From an uncultured Prochlorococcus sp. (GTDB taxonomy: Bacteria; Cyanobacteriota; Cyanobacteriia; PCC-6307; Cyanobiaceae): DNA of 37,473 bases. The DNA lies in assembly GCA_902621675.1 (NCBI GenBank), contig CACNMX010000011.1, positions 1 to 37,473 on the forward strand. The letters run 5' to 3'. A program made the position numbers and the translations under genes. This document shows positions 1-8,771 of the stretch, piece after piece (the stretch's first letter is position 1; every line of letters starts with the position of its first letter). Below the pieces are notes generated by a model. That model did no database searches. It was not told where the DNA came from and was given only the letters and a program-made list of their open reading frames with translations.

Positions 1-75
1 GAAGCAGGACCTGGTCCACATGATTCAGATTATTTATTTAAAAAATTTGTTTCTCTAATGTTAGAAAGATGTTGA
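1..75 (+). CDS. carA: Carbamoyl-phosphate synthase small subunit, C-terminal end (partial)
   Basis: The first 25 codons are open and end in TGA at 73-75. The peptide begins EAGPGPHDSDYLF and ends in LERC. The EA(S/G)PGPHD motif is the characteristic C-terminal stretch of the glutaminase subunit of carbamoyl-phosphate synthetase, just after the catalytic His-Glu region. That subunit hydrolyses glutamine to supply ammonia for carbamoyl phosphate, feeding pyrimidine and arginine synthesis. The 5' part lies outside the window. Only 24 residues are visible, so the call rests on this motif. Confidence 0.8.
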   Translation, partial: EAGPGPHDSDYLFKKFVSLMLERC

Positions 76-123
76 CATATTGTTTTCTTTTGATTTGATA
101 ATTACATTTGATATTAATTTTTT

Positions 124-128
124 GGAGG
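124..128 (+). promoter_or_regulatory. Strong Shine-Dalgarno before a non-standard start
   Basis: GGAGG lies nine bases before the ATA codon at 138. Good Shine-Dalgarno matches are uncommon in this window, so this one helps fix the translation start of the STAS gene, which lacks ATG, GTG or TTG. Confidence 0.6.
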
Positions 129-137
129 GTTTAGATC

Positions 138-500
138 ATAGAAGATTTCCAGAAGTTAACGGTTTCTTTAAGAGGAAACCTTGAGGTAAAAACAAATATT
201 ATTGTTTTTGCTTTTAAAGGCCAACTTGATGCTTTCTCAGAAAAACAATTTAAGACTTTTGTTACTAATAATTTAGAAAATGAGCTTCCATTCGTTATTG
301 ATCTTACAAAAATAGATTTTTTAGATTCCTCGGGTCTTGGAGCTCTTGTTCAGACTGCTAAAGAATGCAAAAAGGCGAAGCTTGGTTTCTCTGTCGTTGG
401 CAATTCTAGAGTGGCCCAAACAATTAAACTTGTTCGGTTAGGAGATTTTCTTAATTTGAAGTCAAGCCTTGAAGATGCATTAAATTATTTGAAAAATTGA
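138..500 (+). CDS. STAS-domain protein, anti-sigma factor antagonist type; probable ATA start
   Basis: An open frame of about 120 codons ends at TGA 498-500. It shows a single STAS domain: a beta strand near residues 20-27, then DLTKIDFLDSSGLGAL at about 55-70, which holds the DSSGLG motif. In SpoIIAA/RsbV proteins a serine of this motif is phosphorylated by a partner HATPase kinase. No ATG, GTG or TTG is available: the frame is closed by TAG at 132-134, and the next codons are ATC (135), ATA (138) and GAA. A strong GGAGG at 124-128 sits about nine bases before ATA 138, so ATA is the most likely start and ATC 135 the alternative. The stop overlaps the TTG start of the Mini-III gene. The family is clear; the partner and target are unknown. 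An HATPase kinase-like gene lies at 24486-24920. Confidence 0.8.
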   Translation: MEDFQKLTVSLRGNLEVKTNIIVFAFKGQLDAFSEKQFKTFVTNNLENELPFVIDLTKIDFLDSSGLGALVQTAKECKKAKLGFSVVGNSRVAQTIKLVRLGDFLNLKSSLEDALNYLKN

Positions 501-895
501 ATTATTGGATTCAAAACTTGGTTCCTTATGGATCTCCCGAGGAAATAGGTGTTATTCAACTTGCTTGGCTTGGAGATTCTGTATGGGAGCTTCACCAACG
601 GCTAAAGCATGTTCATTTTCCTTTAAAATCTAAAGATCTCCATTTATCGGTAGTAAACGAAGTTAAAGCAAAATCTCAGTCAAAATCATTAAGTCAAATT
701 GAACATTTATTAAATTCAAATGAAATGGATCTAATTCGGCGTGCTAGAAATAAAACAAAGAGATATCCAAGGTCTTCAGACCCTACCATATACTCAAGAG
801 CAACTGGTTTTGAAACTCTTATTGGCTGGCTATTTTTAAAAGATCCTCAGAGGTTATCAACTCTTTTTGAATATTTAGAATTAAAAATTGATTGA
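497..895 (+). CDS. mrnC: Mini-ribonuclease III (23S rRNA maturation)
   Basis: This 132-residue protein consists of an RNase III catalytic domain with no double-stranded RNA-binding domain, which defines Mini-III. The signature QLAWLGDSVWELH at 21-33 includes the metal-binding Asp27. The second acidic cluster falls near ATGFETLIGWLFL (about 102-114), where Glu104 fits the usual RNase III glutamate. Mini-III trims 23S rRNA precursor ends in Gram-positives, and cyanobacteria carry homologues. The TTG start at 497 overlaps the STAS stop in a TTGA arrangement, which suggests translational coupling. The stop is 4 bases before the methyltransferase ATG. Confidence 0.9.
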   Translation: MNYWIQNLVPYGSPEEIGVIQLAWLGDSVWELHQRLKHVHFPLKSKDLHLSVVNEVKAKSQSKSLSQIEHLLNSNEMDLIRRARNKTKRYPRSSDPTIYSRATGFETLIGWLFLKDPQRLSTLFEYLELKID

Positions 896-899
896 ACCT

Positions 900-1907
900 A
901 TGAAAAACTCCTCTAAAAAAAGATTTACCAGAAAAAATAATGGAGAATACAAAAAAAACTCAGATTTTGGTTATTACCCAAAAAATAAAAATCGTTCTGA
1001 AAATAATGATAGAATTTTGAACAATACTAATAAAAATAATAATGTTGAAAAGTTAAATAAAAATGAAAAAAATCATACTTTTTCATCTTTAAAAAGAAAT
1101 AAGTCAATATATAAATCTAATAAAGAGTTTCCAAAAAAAAATCCTGATATTAATCAACAGTTTATTAATAAGAGGAATTTTGATGATTGGATATGGGGTA
1201 AACATTCGGTTTATGAGGCTCTTACTAGTGAAAGATCAATTAATAGGATTTGGTGTACATCGGAAATCTTTTCTTCAGATAAATTCTATATTTTGCTTAA
1301 GGACCTAAAATCAAAAGGAGTTCTCATTGAAGAAGTTTCTTGGAACAGGCTTTCGCAATTGACTTATGGTGCTTCACACCAAGGTATCTCATTACAGTTG
1401 GCATCTTCTAAAACAATATCCCTAGAACAATTAATCGATTTTTCTAAACACAACTGTGCAAATCCTATAATACTCGCATTGGACGGTATAACTGATCCCC
1501 ATAATGTAGGTGCGATTATAAGATCAGCGGAAGCATTTGATTGCAAGGGCATCATCATTCCTCAGAGAAGATCTGCTGGATTGACGGGAACAGTCGCCAA
1601 GGTAGCTGCAGGAGCGTTAGAACATATGCAAGTAAGTAGAGTTGTTAACTTAAATAGAGCACTTGAGGAACTTAAAAAAAATGGGTTTCAGGTTGTTGGC
1701 CTATCTGGAGATGGTTCATTATCTATCTCAAATTTTCTAGAAAAATCCCCCTTGGTAGTCATAGTCGGTTCTGAAGAAAAAGGTATTTCTTTACTTACTC
1801 AAAAAAAATGTGATTTTCTATTAAGTATTCCTCTCAAAGGGAAGACTTCAAGTTTAAATGCCTCTGTGGCGGCTGCTATATCGCTATTTCACTTGACAAG
1901 AATATAA
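900..1907 (+). CDS. rlmB: 23S rRNA 2'-O-methyltransferase, TrmH/SpoU (RlmB-like) family
   Basis: This SPOUT-class enzyme transfers methyl from SAM to a ribose 2'-OH. All three SpoU motifs are visible: DPHNVGAIIRSAEAF (about 199-213), IVGSEEKGIS (about 288-297) and IPLKGKTSSLNASVA (about 310-324). The substrate-binding domain starts near W97 with WIWGKHSVYEAL. The first 95 residues are a low-complexity Asn/Lys/Ser tail not present in E. coli RlmB. I choose ATG 900 over an in-frame TTG at 888 because it begins 4 bases after the Mini-III stop without overlap. Adjacency to Mini-III suggests a small ribosome-maturation unit. The family is sure; the exact target base is inferred. Confidence 0.9.
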   Translation: MKNSSKKRFTRKNNGEYKKNSDFGYYPKNKNRSENNDRILNNTNKNNNVEKLNKNEKNHTFSSLKRNKSIYKSNKEFPKKNPDINQQFINKRNFDDWIWGKHSVYEALTSERSINRIWCTSEIFSSDKFYILLKDLKSKGVLIEEVSWNRLSQLTYGASHQGISLQLASSKTISLEQLIDFSKHNCANPIILALDGITDPHNVGAIIRSAEAFDCKGIIIPQRRSAGLTGTVAKVAAGALEHMQVSRVVNLNRALEELKKNGFQVVGLSGDGSLSISNFLEKSPLVVIVGSEEKGISLLTQKKCDFLLSIPLKGKTSSLNASVAAAISLFHLTRI

Positions 1908-1990
1908 ATTTATTTAGTAATAATCATTTTTATTTAAAGACCAATAAAATGTTGTTGTTTCAAAATATTTATATGATTAATAAAAATTTA

Positions 1991-2018
1991 TTGAATTTTC
2001 GCTACAAAATTGTATAGA
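1991..2018 (+). promoter_or_regulatory. Candidate sigma70-type promoter of the DUF1816 gene
   Basis: TTGAAT at 1991-1996 and TATAGA at 2013-2018 are separated by 16 bases, close to sigma70 consensus spacing. Transcription would start about 2025, leaving a leader of some 16 bases before TTG 2041. The preceding 133-base gap shows no other structure I can support. Confidence 0.45.
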
Positions 2019-2040
2019 ATTTAACAAGAATTTAGGCTAG

Positions 2041-2271
2041 TTGCCCAAAAAAAATTTGATTAGAAATTTTGGAAACAAACTCGGGTTAGCCTGGTGGGCT
2101 AAAATTGAAACAGAACAACCTAGTTGTACTTACTGGTTCGGTCCATTTATTACTAAACGTAGTTTAAAAGAAAATATATCTTCTTTTATTAATGATATTT
2201 CTGATGAAGGTTCTAAAAATATTAAATATAGTTTAGTTCGTTGCAAAAAAGAAGAACCACTAACTGTTTGA
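2041..2271 (+). CDS. DUF1816 family protein
   Basis: This 76-residue soluble protein contains the pattern LAWWAKIETEQPSCTYWFGPF (about residues 15-35), typical of the DUF1816 family found mainly in cyanobacteria, some members of which neighbour phycobilisome-type genes. No function is assigned to the family. The remainder is a basic tail ending KKEEPLTV. The start is TTG at 2041, directly after an in-frame TAG at 2038-2040; no ATG lies upstream. It is followed 29 bases later by gatA and may be co-transcribed with it. Confidence 0.75.
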   Translation: MPKKNLIRNFGNKLGLAWWAKIETEQPSCTYWFGPFITKRSLKENISSFINDISDEGSKNIKYSLVRCKKEEPLTV

Positions 2272-2300
2272 TAACTTTAATTTAAGAAAAAAATCAAGAA

Positions 2301-3749
2301 ATGAATTTTAATTCTTTAAGAAAAGAAATTATTAGCAATAATGTATCTGTTAAGGAATTAGTTTATGATTTTTTTGCCAAAATAGATAAAAAAGACTCTG
2401 AAATTAACGCATATATTTGTACTACAAGAGATAATGCTATTTCTCAAGCAGAGAACATTGATAAATTAATTCAAAATAAAGAAAAACTTCCTCCTCTTGC
2501 AGGGATGCCAATAGCAATAAAGGATAATATTTGCATCAAAGGAGTTTCAACAACTTGTGCAAGTAAAATGCTCAAAAGCTTTGTTTCACCTTATGAATCC
2601 ACAGCTTCAAGTAAATTATGGTCTTCAGGGGGAATTTGTTTAGGAAAAACAAATTTAGACGAATTTGCAATGGGTAGTTCAACGGAAACTTCTGTATTTG
2701 GTGTCACTTCAAATCCTTGGGATATTAATAGAGTTCCAGGAGGTAGTTCAGGCGGTAGTGCTGCTTCAGTTGCTGCTGGATTTTGTGCGGCGGCTATAGG
2801 TTCTGATACAGGAGGATCAATAAGGCAACCAGCTTCTTTTTGTGGGGTAGTAGGTCTTAAGCCCACCTATGGCAGAGTTAGCAGATGGGGACTAGTGGCA
2901 TTTGCTAGCTCTCTTGATCAAATTGGCCCAATTACAAATACTGTCTCAGATGCTGCTGAAATTCTTTATTCAATATCTGGTAAAGACCCCTATGACTCAA
3001 CATGTCTTGATAAGCCAGTGCCAAATTATTTGACTGATTTAAATAAATCTATAAAGGGTTTAAAAATTGGAATCATTAAAGAATGTTTTGAACACCCAGG
3101 GCTTAATCCAGAAGTTAAGGAATCTGTTCTTTCTGGAGTTGATAGATTCAAAACCTTAGGGGCTGAAATTATCGAAGTTGAATGTCCTAGATTTAACGAT
3201 GGGATAGCGACATATTATGTCATTGCACCATCTGAAGCCTCCGCAAATTTAGCTAGATATGATGGAGTTAAATATGGCTTCAGATCTAATGAAGGTTCAA
3301 ATCTTATTGATATGACCTCAAAAAGTAGAGCTGAAGGTTTTGGAGATGAGGTACAAAGAAGAATTTTGATAGGTACTTATGCTTTGTCAGCTGGATACAG
3401 TGATGCATATTACAAAAAGGCACAAAAAGTTAGGACACTTATAAGAAAAGATTTTGATAATGCTTTTAAGAAAGTAGATGTTTTATTGACTCCCACTTGC
3501 CCAACCACTGCTTTTTTGAAGGGAGATTTTGTCAATGATCCACTTTCAATGTATTTGTCTGATCTATTAACTGTGCCTGCTAATTTAGCTGGCCTCCCAG
3601 CAATCAGTATTCCTTGTGGTTTTGATACGAAAGGATTACCTATTGGAATGCAATTAATAGGCAATGTATTAGAAGAAGATAGAATATTGAATGCCGCTAA
3701 TATCTTTGAAATTGATGCTCGGGTAATTAAGAACAGACCTTTATTTTAA
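2301..3749 (+). CDS. gatA: Asp-tRNA(Asn)/Glu-tRNA(Gln) amidotransferase subunit A
   Basis: This glutaminase subunit of GatCAB releases ammonia from glutamine, which GatB uses to convert misacylated Glu-tRNA(Gln) or Asp-tRNA(Asn). The amidase signature is complete: Lys74 in AIKDNI, Ser149 in [11 protein letters not shown] and nucleophile Ser173 in [11 protein letters not shown] form the Lys-cisSer-Ser triad, each 5 residues lower than in Staphylococcus GatA. The length of 482 aa is normal. The ATG at 2301 is preceded by an A-rich leader with AAGAAA. gatB and gatC are not in the window, as is usual for the dispersed cyanobacterial genes. Confidence 0.97.
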   Translation: MNFNSLRKEIISNNVSVKELVYDFFAKIDKKDSEINAYICTTRDNAISQAENIDKLIQNKEKLPPLAGMPIAIKDNICIKGVSTTCASKMLKSFVSPYESTASSKLWSSGGICLGKTNLDEFAMGSSTETSVFGVTSNPWDINRVPGGSSGGSAASVAAGFCAAAIGSDTGGSIRQPASFCGVVGLKPTYGRVSRWGLVAFASSLDQIGPITNTVSDAAEILYSISGKDPYDSTCLDKPVPNYLTDLNKSIKGLKIGIIKECFEHPGLNPEVKESVLSGVDRFKTLGAEIIEVECPRFNDGIATYYVIAPSEASANLARYDGVKYGFRSNEGSNLIDMTSKSRAEGFGDEVQRRILIGTYALSAGYSDAYYKKAQKVRTLIRKDFDNAFKKVDVLLTPTCPTTAFLKGDFVNDPLSMYLSDLLTVPANLAGLPAISIPCGFDTKGLPIGMQLIGNVLEEDRILNAANIFEIDARVIKNRPLF

Positions 3750-3833
3750 ATTTGTATTAATAATTAATTTGTAATCACAAAGTATAGATCTTTTAGAAAT
3801 TTTCTCTATCTTATATATATAAATTATTTGAAT

Positions 3834-6800
3834 ATGACTTTCGTACCGCTTCATAATCATAGTGACTACAGCTTACTTGATGGTGCCAGTCAAATTTCAA
3901 AAATTGTAGAAAGAGCTTGCGATCTTGGAATGGAATCGATAGCTCTTACTGATCATGGAGTTATGTACGGTGTTCTTGATTTAGTCAAGAAGTGTAAAGA
4001 AAAAGGTATAAAACCAATTATTGGTAATGAAATGTACGTGATTAATGGTTCTATTGATGATCCTCAACCAAAGAAAGAAAAAAGATATCATTTGGTTGTT
4101 TTAGCAAAAAATTATATTGGTTATAAGAATCTAGTTAAGTTGACAACAATTAGTCACCTAAATGGGATGAGAGGTCGAGGCATTTTTTCTAGGCCATGTA
4201 TTGATAAATCACTTTTAAGCAAATATAGTGATGGCCTTATAATTTCTACAGCTTGTCTTGGTGGAGAGATACCTCAGGCTATTTTAAAAGGTAGATTAGA
4301 CGTAGCAGAGGATATAGCTCTTTGGTATAAAAAATTATTTGCAGATGACTTTTATCTAGAAATACAAGATCATGGTTCTATTGAGGATAGAATTGTTAAC
4401 GTTGAATTAATAAAAATTGGGAAGAAGCACCAAATAAAAGTTATCGCCACCAACGACGCCCACTACTTATCAAGTATGGATGTTGAAGCACATGACGCTT
4501 TGCTTTGTGTATTAACAGGAAAACTAATTAGTGATGAAAAAAGATTGAGATATACCGGAACAGAATATATAAAAAGTGAAAATGAAATGCTTGAGCTTTT
4601 TAAAGATCATATTGATGATGAATCAATTATTGAAGCGGTGAATAATACTTTAGAAATATCTCAAAAAGTTGAAGTATTTGATTTATTTGGTAATTATAGG
4701 ATGCCAAAATTCCCTCTTAATGAAGATACAGATTCATTTTCTTTCCTTACAAAATTATCTAATGAAGGCCTTTTAAAAAGACTTAAAAAAAATGATCTTA
4801 CAGAAGTTGATGAGAACTATAAAAAAAGACTATCTTCAGAATTAAAAATTATTAAAGATATGGGCTTCCCAGATTATTTTTTGGTTGTTTGGGATTACAT
4901 CAAATTTGCTAGAGATAACTCTATCGCTGTAGGACCAGGTAGAGGTTCTGCTGCAGGCTCATTAGTAGCTTATGCTCTTCAAATTACAAATATAGATCCT
5001 GTTGAGCATGGATTATTGTTTGAGAGATTTTTAAATCCAGCAAGAAAGTCAATGCCAGATATTGATACCGATTTTTGTATTGATAGGAGAAATGAAGTTA
5101 TTGATTATGTAACTAATCGTTATGGAGAGGATAAAGTTGCGCAAATAATTACTTTCAATAAGATGACCTCTAAGGCGGTTTTAAAAGATGTTGCGAGGGT
5201 TCTCGACATACCATATGGAGAGGCTGATAAATTGGCTAAGTTAATACCGGTAGTAAGAGGGAAACCTTATAAATTAAATGAAATGATTGATAAGAATTCT
5301 CCAAGCCAAGAGTTTAGAGATAAATATATTAATGATAATAGGGTGAAAAAATGGGTCGATTTGGCTTTGAGAATTGAAGGAACTAATAAAACATATGGAG
5401 TTCATGCTGCTGGAGTTGTTATAGCATCAGATCCTCTTGACGAACTTGTACCTCTTCAAAGAAATAATGAAGGACAAATAATAACTCAATATTCTATGGA
5501 CGATATAGAATCACTTGGATTATTGAAAATGGATTTCTTGGGTCTTAAGAATCTTACGATGATAGAAAAGACAGTTTCTCTTATTAATCAATCTACTGGC
5601 AGGATTATAAACATTGATGACTTACCGCAAAATGATGGTAAAACATTTGAGCTTATTGGGAGAGGAGATCTTGAAGGTATTTTTCAACTTGAATCTTCCG
5701 GTATGAAACAGGTCGTTAAGGATTTCAAACCCAACTCTCTGGAAGATATTTCTTCCATACTGGCTCTTTATAGACCTGGTCCTCTTGATGCTGGCCTTAT
5801 ACCTAAATTTATAAATCGAAAAAATGGGAACGAAAAGATTGATTTCCCTCATCCTTTTATTAAGTCAATTCTTACTGAAACCTATGGAATTATGGTTTAC
5901 CAAGAACAAATCATGAAAATTGCTCAAGACTTAGCCGGTTATTCTTTAGGTGATGCTGATTTACTTAGAAGAGCTATGGGGAAAAAGAAAGTTTCTGAAA
6001 TGGTAAAGCATAGAAATATTTTTGTAGATGGTTCTATGAAGAAAGGTGTAAATGAAAAATTGGCAAATGATCTTTTTGATCAGATGGTTTTATTCGCAGA
6101 ATATTGTTTTAACAAAAGTCACTCAACTGCTTATGGTGCTGTAACTTATCAAACAGCATTTTTAAAAGCCCATTTCCCTGTTGCATATATGGCAGCCCTC
6201 TTAAGCGTAAATTCCGGCTCTAGCGATAAGATGCAAAGATATATTTCTAATTGTTATTCCATGGGAATAGAAGTTATTTCCCCGAGTATAAATTTTTCTG
6301 GGGTTGATTTTACTATTAAAAACGATCAGATTTTATTCGGATTATCTGCAATTAAGAATTTAGGGGATTCTGCAATAAGAAACATAATTGAAAATCGAAA
6401 TAGTTTTGGAACCTTTAAGTCATTATCTGATTTATGCGACCGTTTGCCTTCTAATATTCTTAACAAAAGAAGTCTTGAATCTCTAATTCATTGTGGTGCA
6501 CTAGACGAGTTTTCAAATGATAATAATAGAGCTCAGTTATTGTCAGATCTTGAGCATGTTATTGAGTGGGCCTCTTCGAGAAATCGTGATAGATTATCAG
6601 GCCAAGGAAATCTATTTGACTCTAAAGATGAATTTTCTAATGTTGCTTTTTCAGATTCACAATTAGCTAAGGTTGATGATTATTCACTTATTGAGAAGTT
6701 AAAGTTAGAAAAGCAGCTATTAGGCTTTTATTTATCTGATCATCCTCTTAAGCATTTAACTAAGCCAGCAAAACTTGTATCACCTATAAGCATTTCTCAG

Positions 6801-7331
6801 TTAGAAGAAATAAAAGATAGAACCAAAGTCTCTTTAGTAGGAATGATTCCTGATTTAAAGCAAATTACAACGAGAAAAGGAGATAGGATGGCTATAGTTC
6901 AACTAGAAGATCTTTCTGGAAGTTGCGAAGCAATAGTTTTTCCAAAAACCTATTTAAGATTATCAGAATTTCTTTTGACTGATACTAGGTTATTGGTTTG
7001 GGGAACAATAGATAAAAAAAGTGATAAGACTCAATTAATAATTGATGATTGTAGAGAAATAGATAACCTTAAATTGCTTATTATTAATCTTGATAGTTCT
7101 CAAGCATCAGATGTAAGAGTACAAAATACATTAAGAGACTGTTTAATGAAATTTAAACCAGCTAAAGACACATTTGGAATCAAGATTCCAGTTTTAGCTG
7201 CAGTAAGAAATAAAAATAGTGTTACCTACGTTAAATTTGGAGATCAATTCTGTATTGGAGACATTCAAGGAGCTCGCAAATTATTAGAAGATAAATCATT
7301 CCAAGTTAATTTGAAATCTTTAGTTTCCTAG
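3834..7331 (+). CDS. dnaE: DNA polymerase III alpha subunit
   Basis: This is the catalytic subunit of the replicative polymerase. An N-terminal PHP domain begins PLHNHSDYSLLDG. The C-family palm carries PDIDTDFCIDRR with Asp409 and Asp411, and the third catalytic Asp567 in KMDFLGLKNLT. Further on come the fingers with ALYRPGPLDAG, a beta-clamp binding region and a C-terminal OB fold (about 910-1000). Its 1165 aa match bacterial DnaE1. I start at ATG 3834 rather than TTG 3828 two codons upstream, since DnaE proteins begin M-x-FVPLHNHS. There is no inserted exonuclease domain and no split-intein sign: the polymerase runs in one piece, unlike the split dnaE of many freshwater cyanobacteria. Confidence 0.97.
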   Translation: MTFVPLHNHSDYSLLDGASQISKIVERACDLGMESIALTDHGVMYGVLDLVKKCKEKGIKPIIGNEMYVINGSIDDPQPKKEKRYHLVVLAKNYIGYKNLVKLTTISHLNGMRGRGIFSRPCIDKSLLSKYSDGLIISTACLGGEIPQAILKGRLDVAEDIALWYKKLFADDFYLEIQDHGSIEDRIVNVELIKIGKKHQIKVIATNDAHYLSSMDVEAHDALLCVLTGKLISDEKRLRYTGTEYIKSENEMLELFKDHIDDESIIEAVNNTLEISQKVEVFDLFGNYRMPKFPLNEDTDSFSFLTKLSNEGLLKRLKKNDLTEVDENYKKRLSSELKIIKDMGFPDYFLVVWDYIKFARDNSIAVGPGRGSAAGSLVAYALQITNIDPVEHGLLFERFLNPARKSMPDIDTDFCIDRRNEVIDYVTNRYGEDKVAQIITFNKMTSKAVLKDVARVLDIPYGEADKLAKLIPVVRGKPYKLNEMIDKNSPSQEFRDKYINDNRVKKWVDLALRIEGTNKTYGVHAAGVVIASDPLDELVPLQRNNEGQIITQYSMDDIESLGLLKMDFLGLKNLTMIEKTVSLINQSTGRIINIDDLPQNDGKTFELIGRGDLEGIFQLESSGMKQVVKDFKPNSLEDISSILALYRPGPLDAGLIPKFINRKNGNEKIDFPHPFIKSILTETYGIMVYQEQIMKIAQDLAGYSLGDADLLRRAMGKKKVSEMVKHRNIFVDGSMKKGVNEKLANDLFDQMVLFAEYCFNKSHSTAYGAVTYQTAFLKAHFPVAYMAALLSVNSGSSDKMQRYISNCYSMGIEVISPSINFSGVDFTIKNDQILFGLSAIKNLGDSAIRNIIENRNSFGTFKSLSDLCDRLPSNILNKRSLESLIHCGALDEFSNDNNRAQLLSDLEHVIEWASSRNRDRLSGQGNLFDSKDEFSNVAFSDSQLAKVDDYSLIEKLKLEKQLLGFYLSDHPLKHLTKPAKLVSPISISQLEEIKDRTKVSLVGMIPDLKQITTRKGDRMAIVQLEDLSGSCEAIVFPKTYLRLSEFLLTDTRLLVWGTIDKKSDKTQLIIDDCREIDNLKLLIINLDSSQASDVRVQNTLRDCLMKFKPAKDTFGIKIPVLAAVRNKNSVTYVKFGDQFCIGDIQGARKLLEDKSFQVNLKSLVS

Positions 7332-7332
7332 A

Positions 7333-7782
7333 TTAACTTTTATCCTCAAAATTTTGAGTTGCAGGTTTAAAGGCAGCTTTTGCACGTTGTATGTTCATTG
7401 GTATATTTTCAATCCCAAAAAAAGATCCAGGCTCTTTATCCCAACTAGCTGATAATATTCCAAAACTCAATCCAGCTAGACCTAACAAGAAAAACAATGC
7501 TGAAATTGCAATGGTTGAGGAAGGAGGTATTTCCGCAATATTTCTTGTAACTATAATGTAACTAACAACAAAAACAGACATTCCTAATATTGTCGGTATT
7601 CCAGCTGTAAAGAATATTCTTCTTGCCATTCTGTCAGCAACATATTTGGGGATGCCACTTGATGATCGCTTTGGCTTGGTTACAGGAATAGATGTTTTTT
7701 CTAGATTAGCGAAAGCAGTTGTTTCAGAATAGTTTTTTTTCTTTTTATTTTGTGCCTTTTTTTTTGATTGTTTTTTTTTCAT
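7333..7782 (-). CDS. PAM68-family photosystem II assembly protein (DUF3464)
   Basis: The 149-residue protein has a very basic N-terminus of Lys and Gln (1-17), then GIPKYVADRMARRIFFTAGIP (about 43-63), two membrane spans (about 55-78 and 88-110) and the family-typical LSASWDKEPGSFFGIE (about 109-124). PAM68 in plants and Slr0933 in Synechocystis assist early photosystem II assembly and chlorophyll insertion into CP47. The stop is one base from the dnaE stop, so the two genes converge with no room for separate terminators. It lies 9 bases after rpsO and is probably co-transcribed with it. Confidence 0.88.
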   Translation of the reverse strand: MKKKQSKKKAQNKKKKNYSETTAFANLEKTSIPVTKPKRSSSGIPKYVADRMARRIFFTAGIPTILGMSVFVVSYIIVTRNIAEIPPSSTIAISALFFLLGLAGLSFGILSASWDKEPGSFFGIENIPMNIQRAKAAFKPATQNFEDKS

Positions 7783-7791
7783 TAATTGAGA

Positions 7792-8061
7792 TCATCCTCT
7801 GATTCCAATTTTCTTAACTAGTTCTTGATATTTTTGAACGTTTTTGTCTTTTAAGTAAGACAGTAATCTTTTCCTCTTACCAATCATTTTTAATAATCCT
7901 TGCCTTGAAGCAAAATCATGAATGTTTCCTTGAAGATGGTCACTTAATTTGGATATTCTTTTAGAAAGCATTGCTACCTGTACTTCAACTGAACCTGTAT
8001 CAGTTGGATGCACTTGATGATTTTCAATCAGCTTCTGTTTTTCAGCTGTATCTAATGACAT
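7792..8061 (-). CDS. rpsO: 30S ribosomal protein S15
   Basis: The 89-residue protein is full length and matches S15 throughout: [31 protein letters not shown] and the C-terminal [20 protein letters not shown]15 binds the three-way junction of the 16S rRNA central domain and nucleates assembly of the 30S platform. It starts at ATG 8061, 32 bases after the ruvA stop, with PAM68 9 bases downstream. Confidence 0.98.
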   Translation of the reverse strand: MSLDTAEKQKLIENHQVHPTDTGSVEVQVAMLSKRISKLSDHLQGNIHDFASRQGLLKMIGKRKRLLSYLKDKNVQKYQELVKKIGIRG

Positions 8062-8093
8062 AAAATTTATTTCTTTTTATCTATGATACTACG

Positions 8094-8771
8094 TCATCTA
8101 GCTATATTACTACTATCCTCATCCAGATAATGCATAGCTAATTTCAATAATTTTTCAAATGATAAATTTTTTTCTTTTTTACCTAGGAGATCTATTTCTT
8201 TAATAATAATTGGCAAAATAGTATTTATTTCTTTGTTTTTGTAACTTAATGATTGAAGGGTTAATTGAAGGTCTTCTATCATTTTATTTATCTCAGGATC
8301 CTTAATCTCAAATTCATTTTTGTTTTTTTCTTCTTCAGATAATATTTCGCTTTTAAATTTACTTTTTAATTCTAAAATTAACCGATCACTCATTTTTTGT
8401 CCTATACCAGGTACAGAACAAATTAATTTTTTGTCTTGTATTTTTATTGCATTTATAACTTCACTAATAGAAAATTTGTTTAATATCCCAATACCAATTT
8501 GAGATCCAACACCTCGAATACTTAAAATTTCATTAAAGAAATTCTTTTGATCCTTTGATGTAAAGCCAAATAATAAATCTGAATCTTCTTTTTTTATATG
8601 CTTGATCCAAAGAGTAATATTTTTAGTAGATATCTGATTTGTTTTTAATTTGAGAAAAAAGGATTCTAGTATTTGTATTTCGTATCCTAATCCTTGACAA
8701 TTTATTAAAACAAAAAATTTTTGATTAGTTTGCCATAAATCAACTAAATCTCCATTTATCCAACTAATCAA
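8094..8771 (-). CDS. ruvA: Holliday junction branch-migration protein RuvA
   Basis: RuvA binds four-way junctions as a tetramer and loads the RuvB motor. The N-terminal OB domain has CQGLGYEI (about 25-32). Two helix-hairpin-helix motifs follow: ILSIRGVGSQIGIGIL and VPGIGQKMSDRLILELK. A charged linker and the RuvB-binding domain III end the 225 residues. The start is TTG at 8771, giving MISWINGDL in the usual MI..I.G pattern. It abuts the stop of the upstream exported-protein gene, whose last codons GGTGGT may act as ribosome-binding site, suggesting coupling. Lys/Asn drift is strong but motifs are intact. Confidence 0.93.
   Translation of the reverse strand: MISWINGDLVDLWQTNQKFFVLINCQGLGYEIQILESFFLKLKTNQISTKNITLWIKHIKKEDSDLLFGFTSKDQKNFFNEILSIRGVGSQIGIGILNKFSISEVINAIKIQDKKLICSVPGIGQKMSDRLILELKSKFKSEILSEEEKNKNEFEIKDPEINKMIEDLQLTLQSLSYKNKEINTILPIIIKEIDLLGKKEKNLSFEKLLKLAMHYLDEDSSNIAR

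Noticed and set aside
1949..2017. 22-codon ATG ORF before the DUF1816 gene
   Set aside because: Composition is plain AT-rich background and it overlaps the candidate promoter; no ribosome-binding site.
2591..2866. 91-codon minus-strand frame inside gatA
   Set aside because: Antisense shadow of the amidase signature; the Pro/Glu-rich translation mirrors Gly/Ser codons of gatA.
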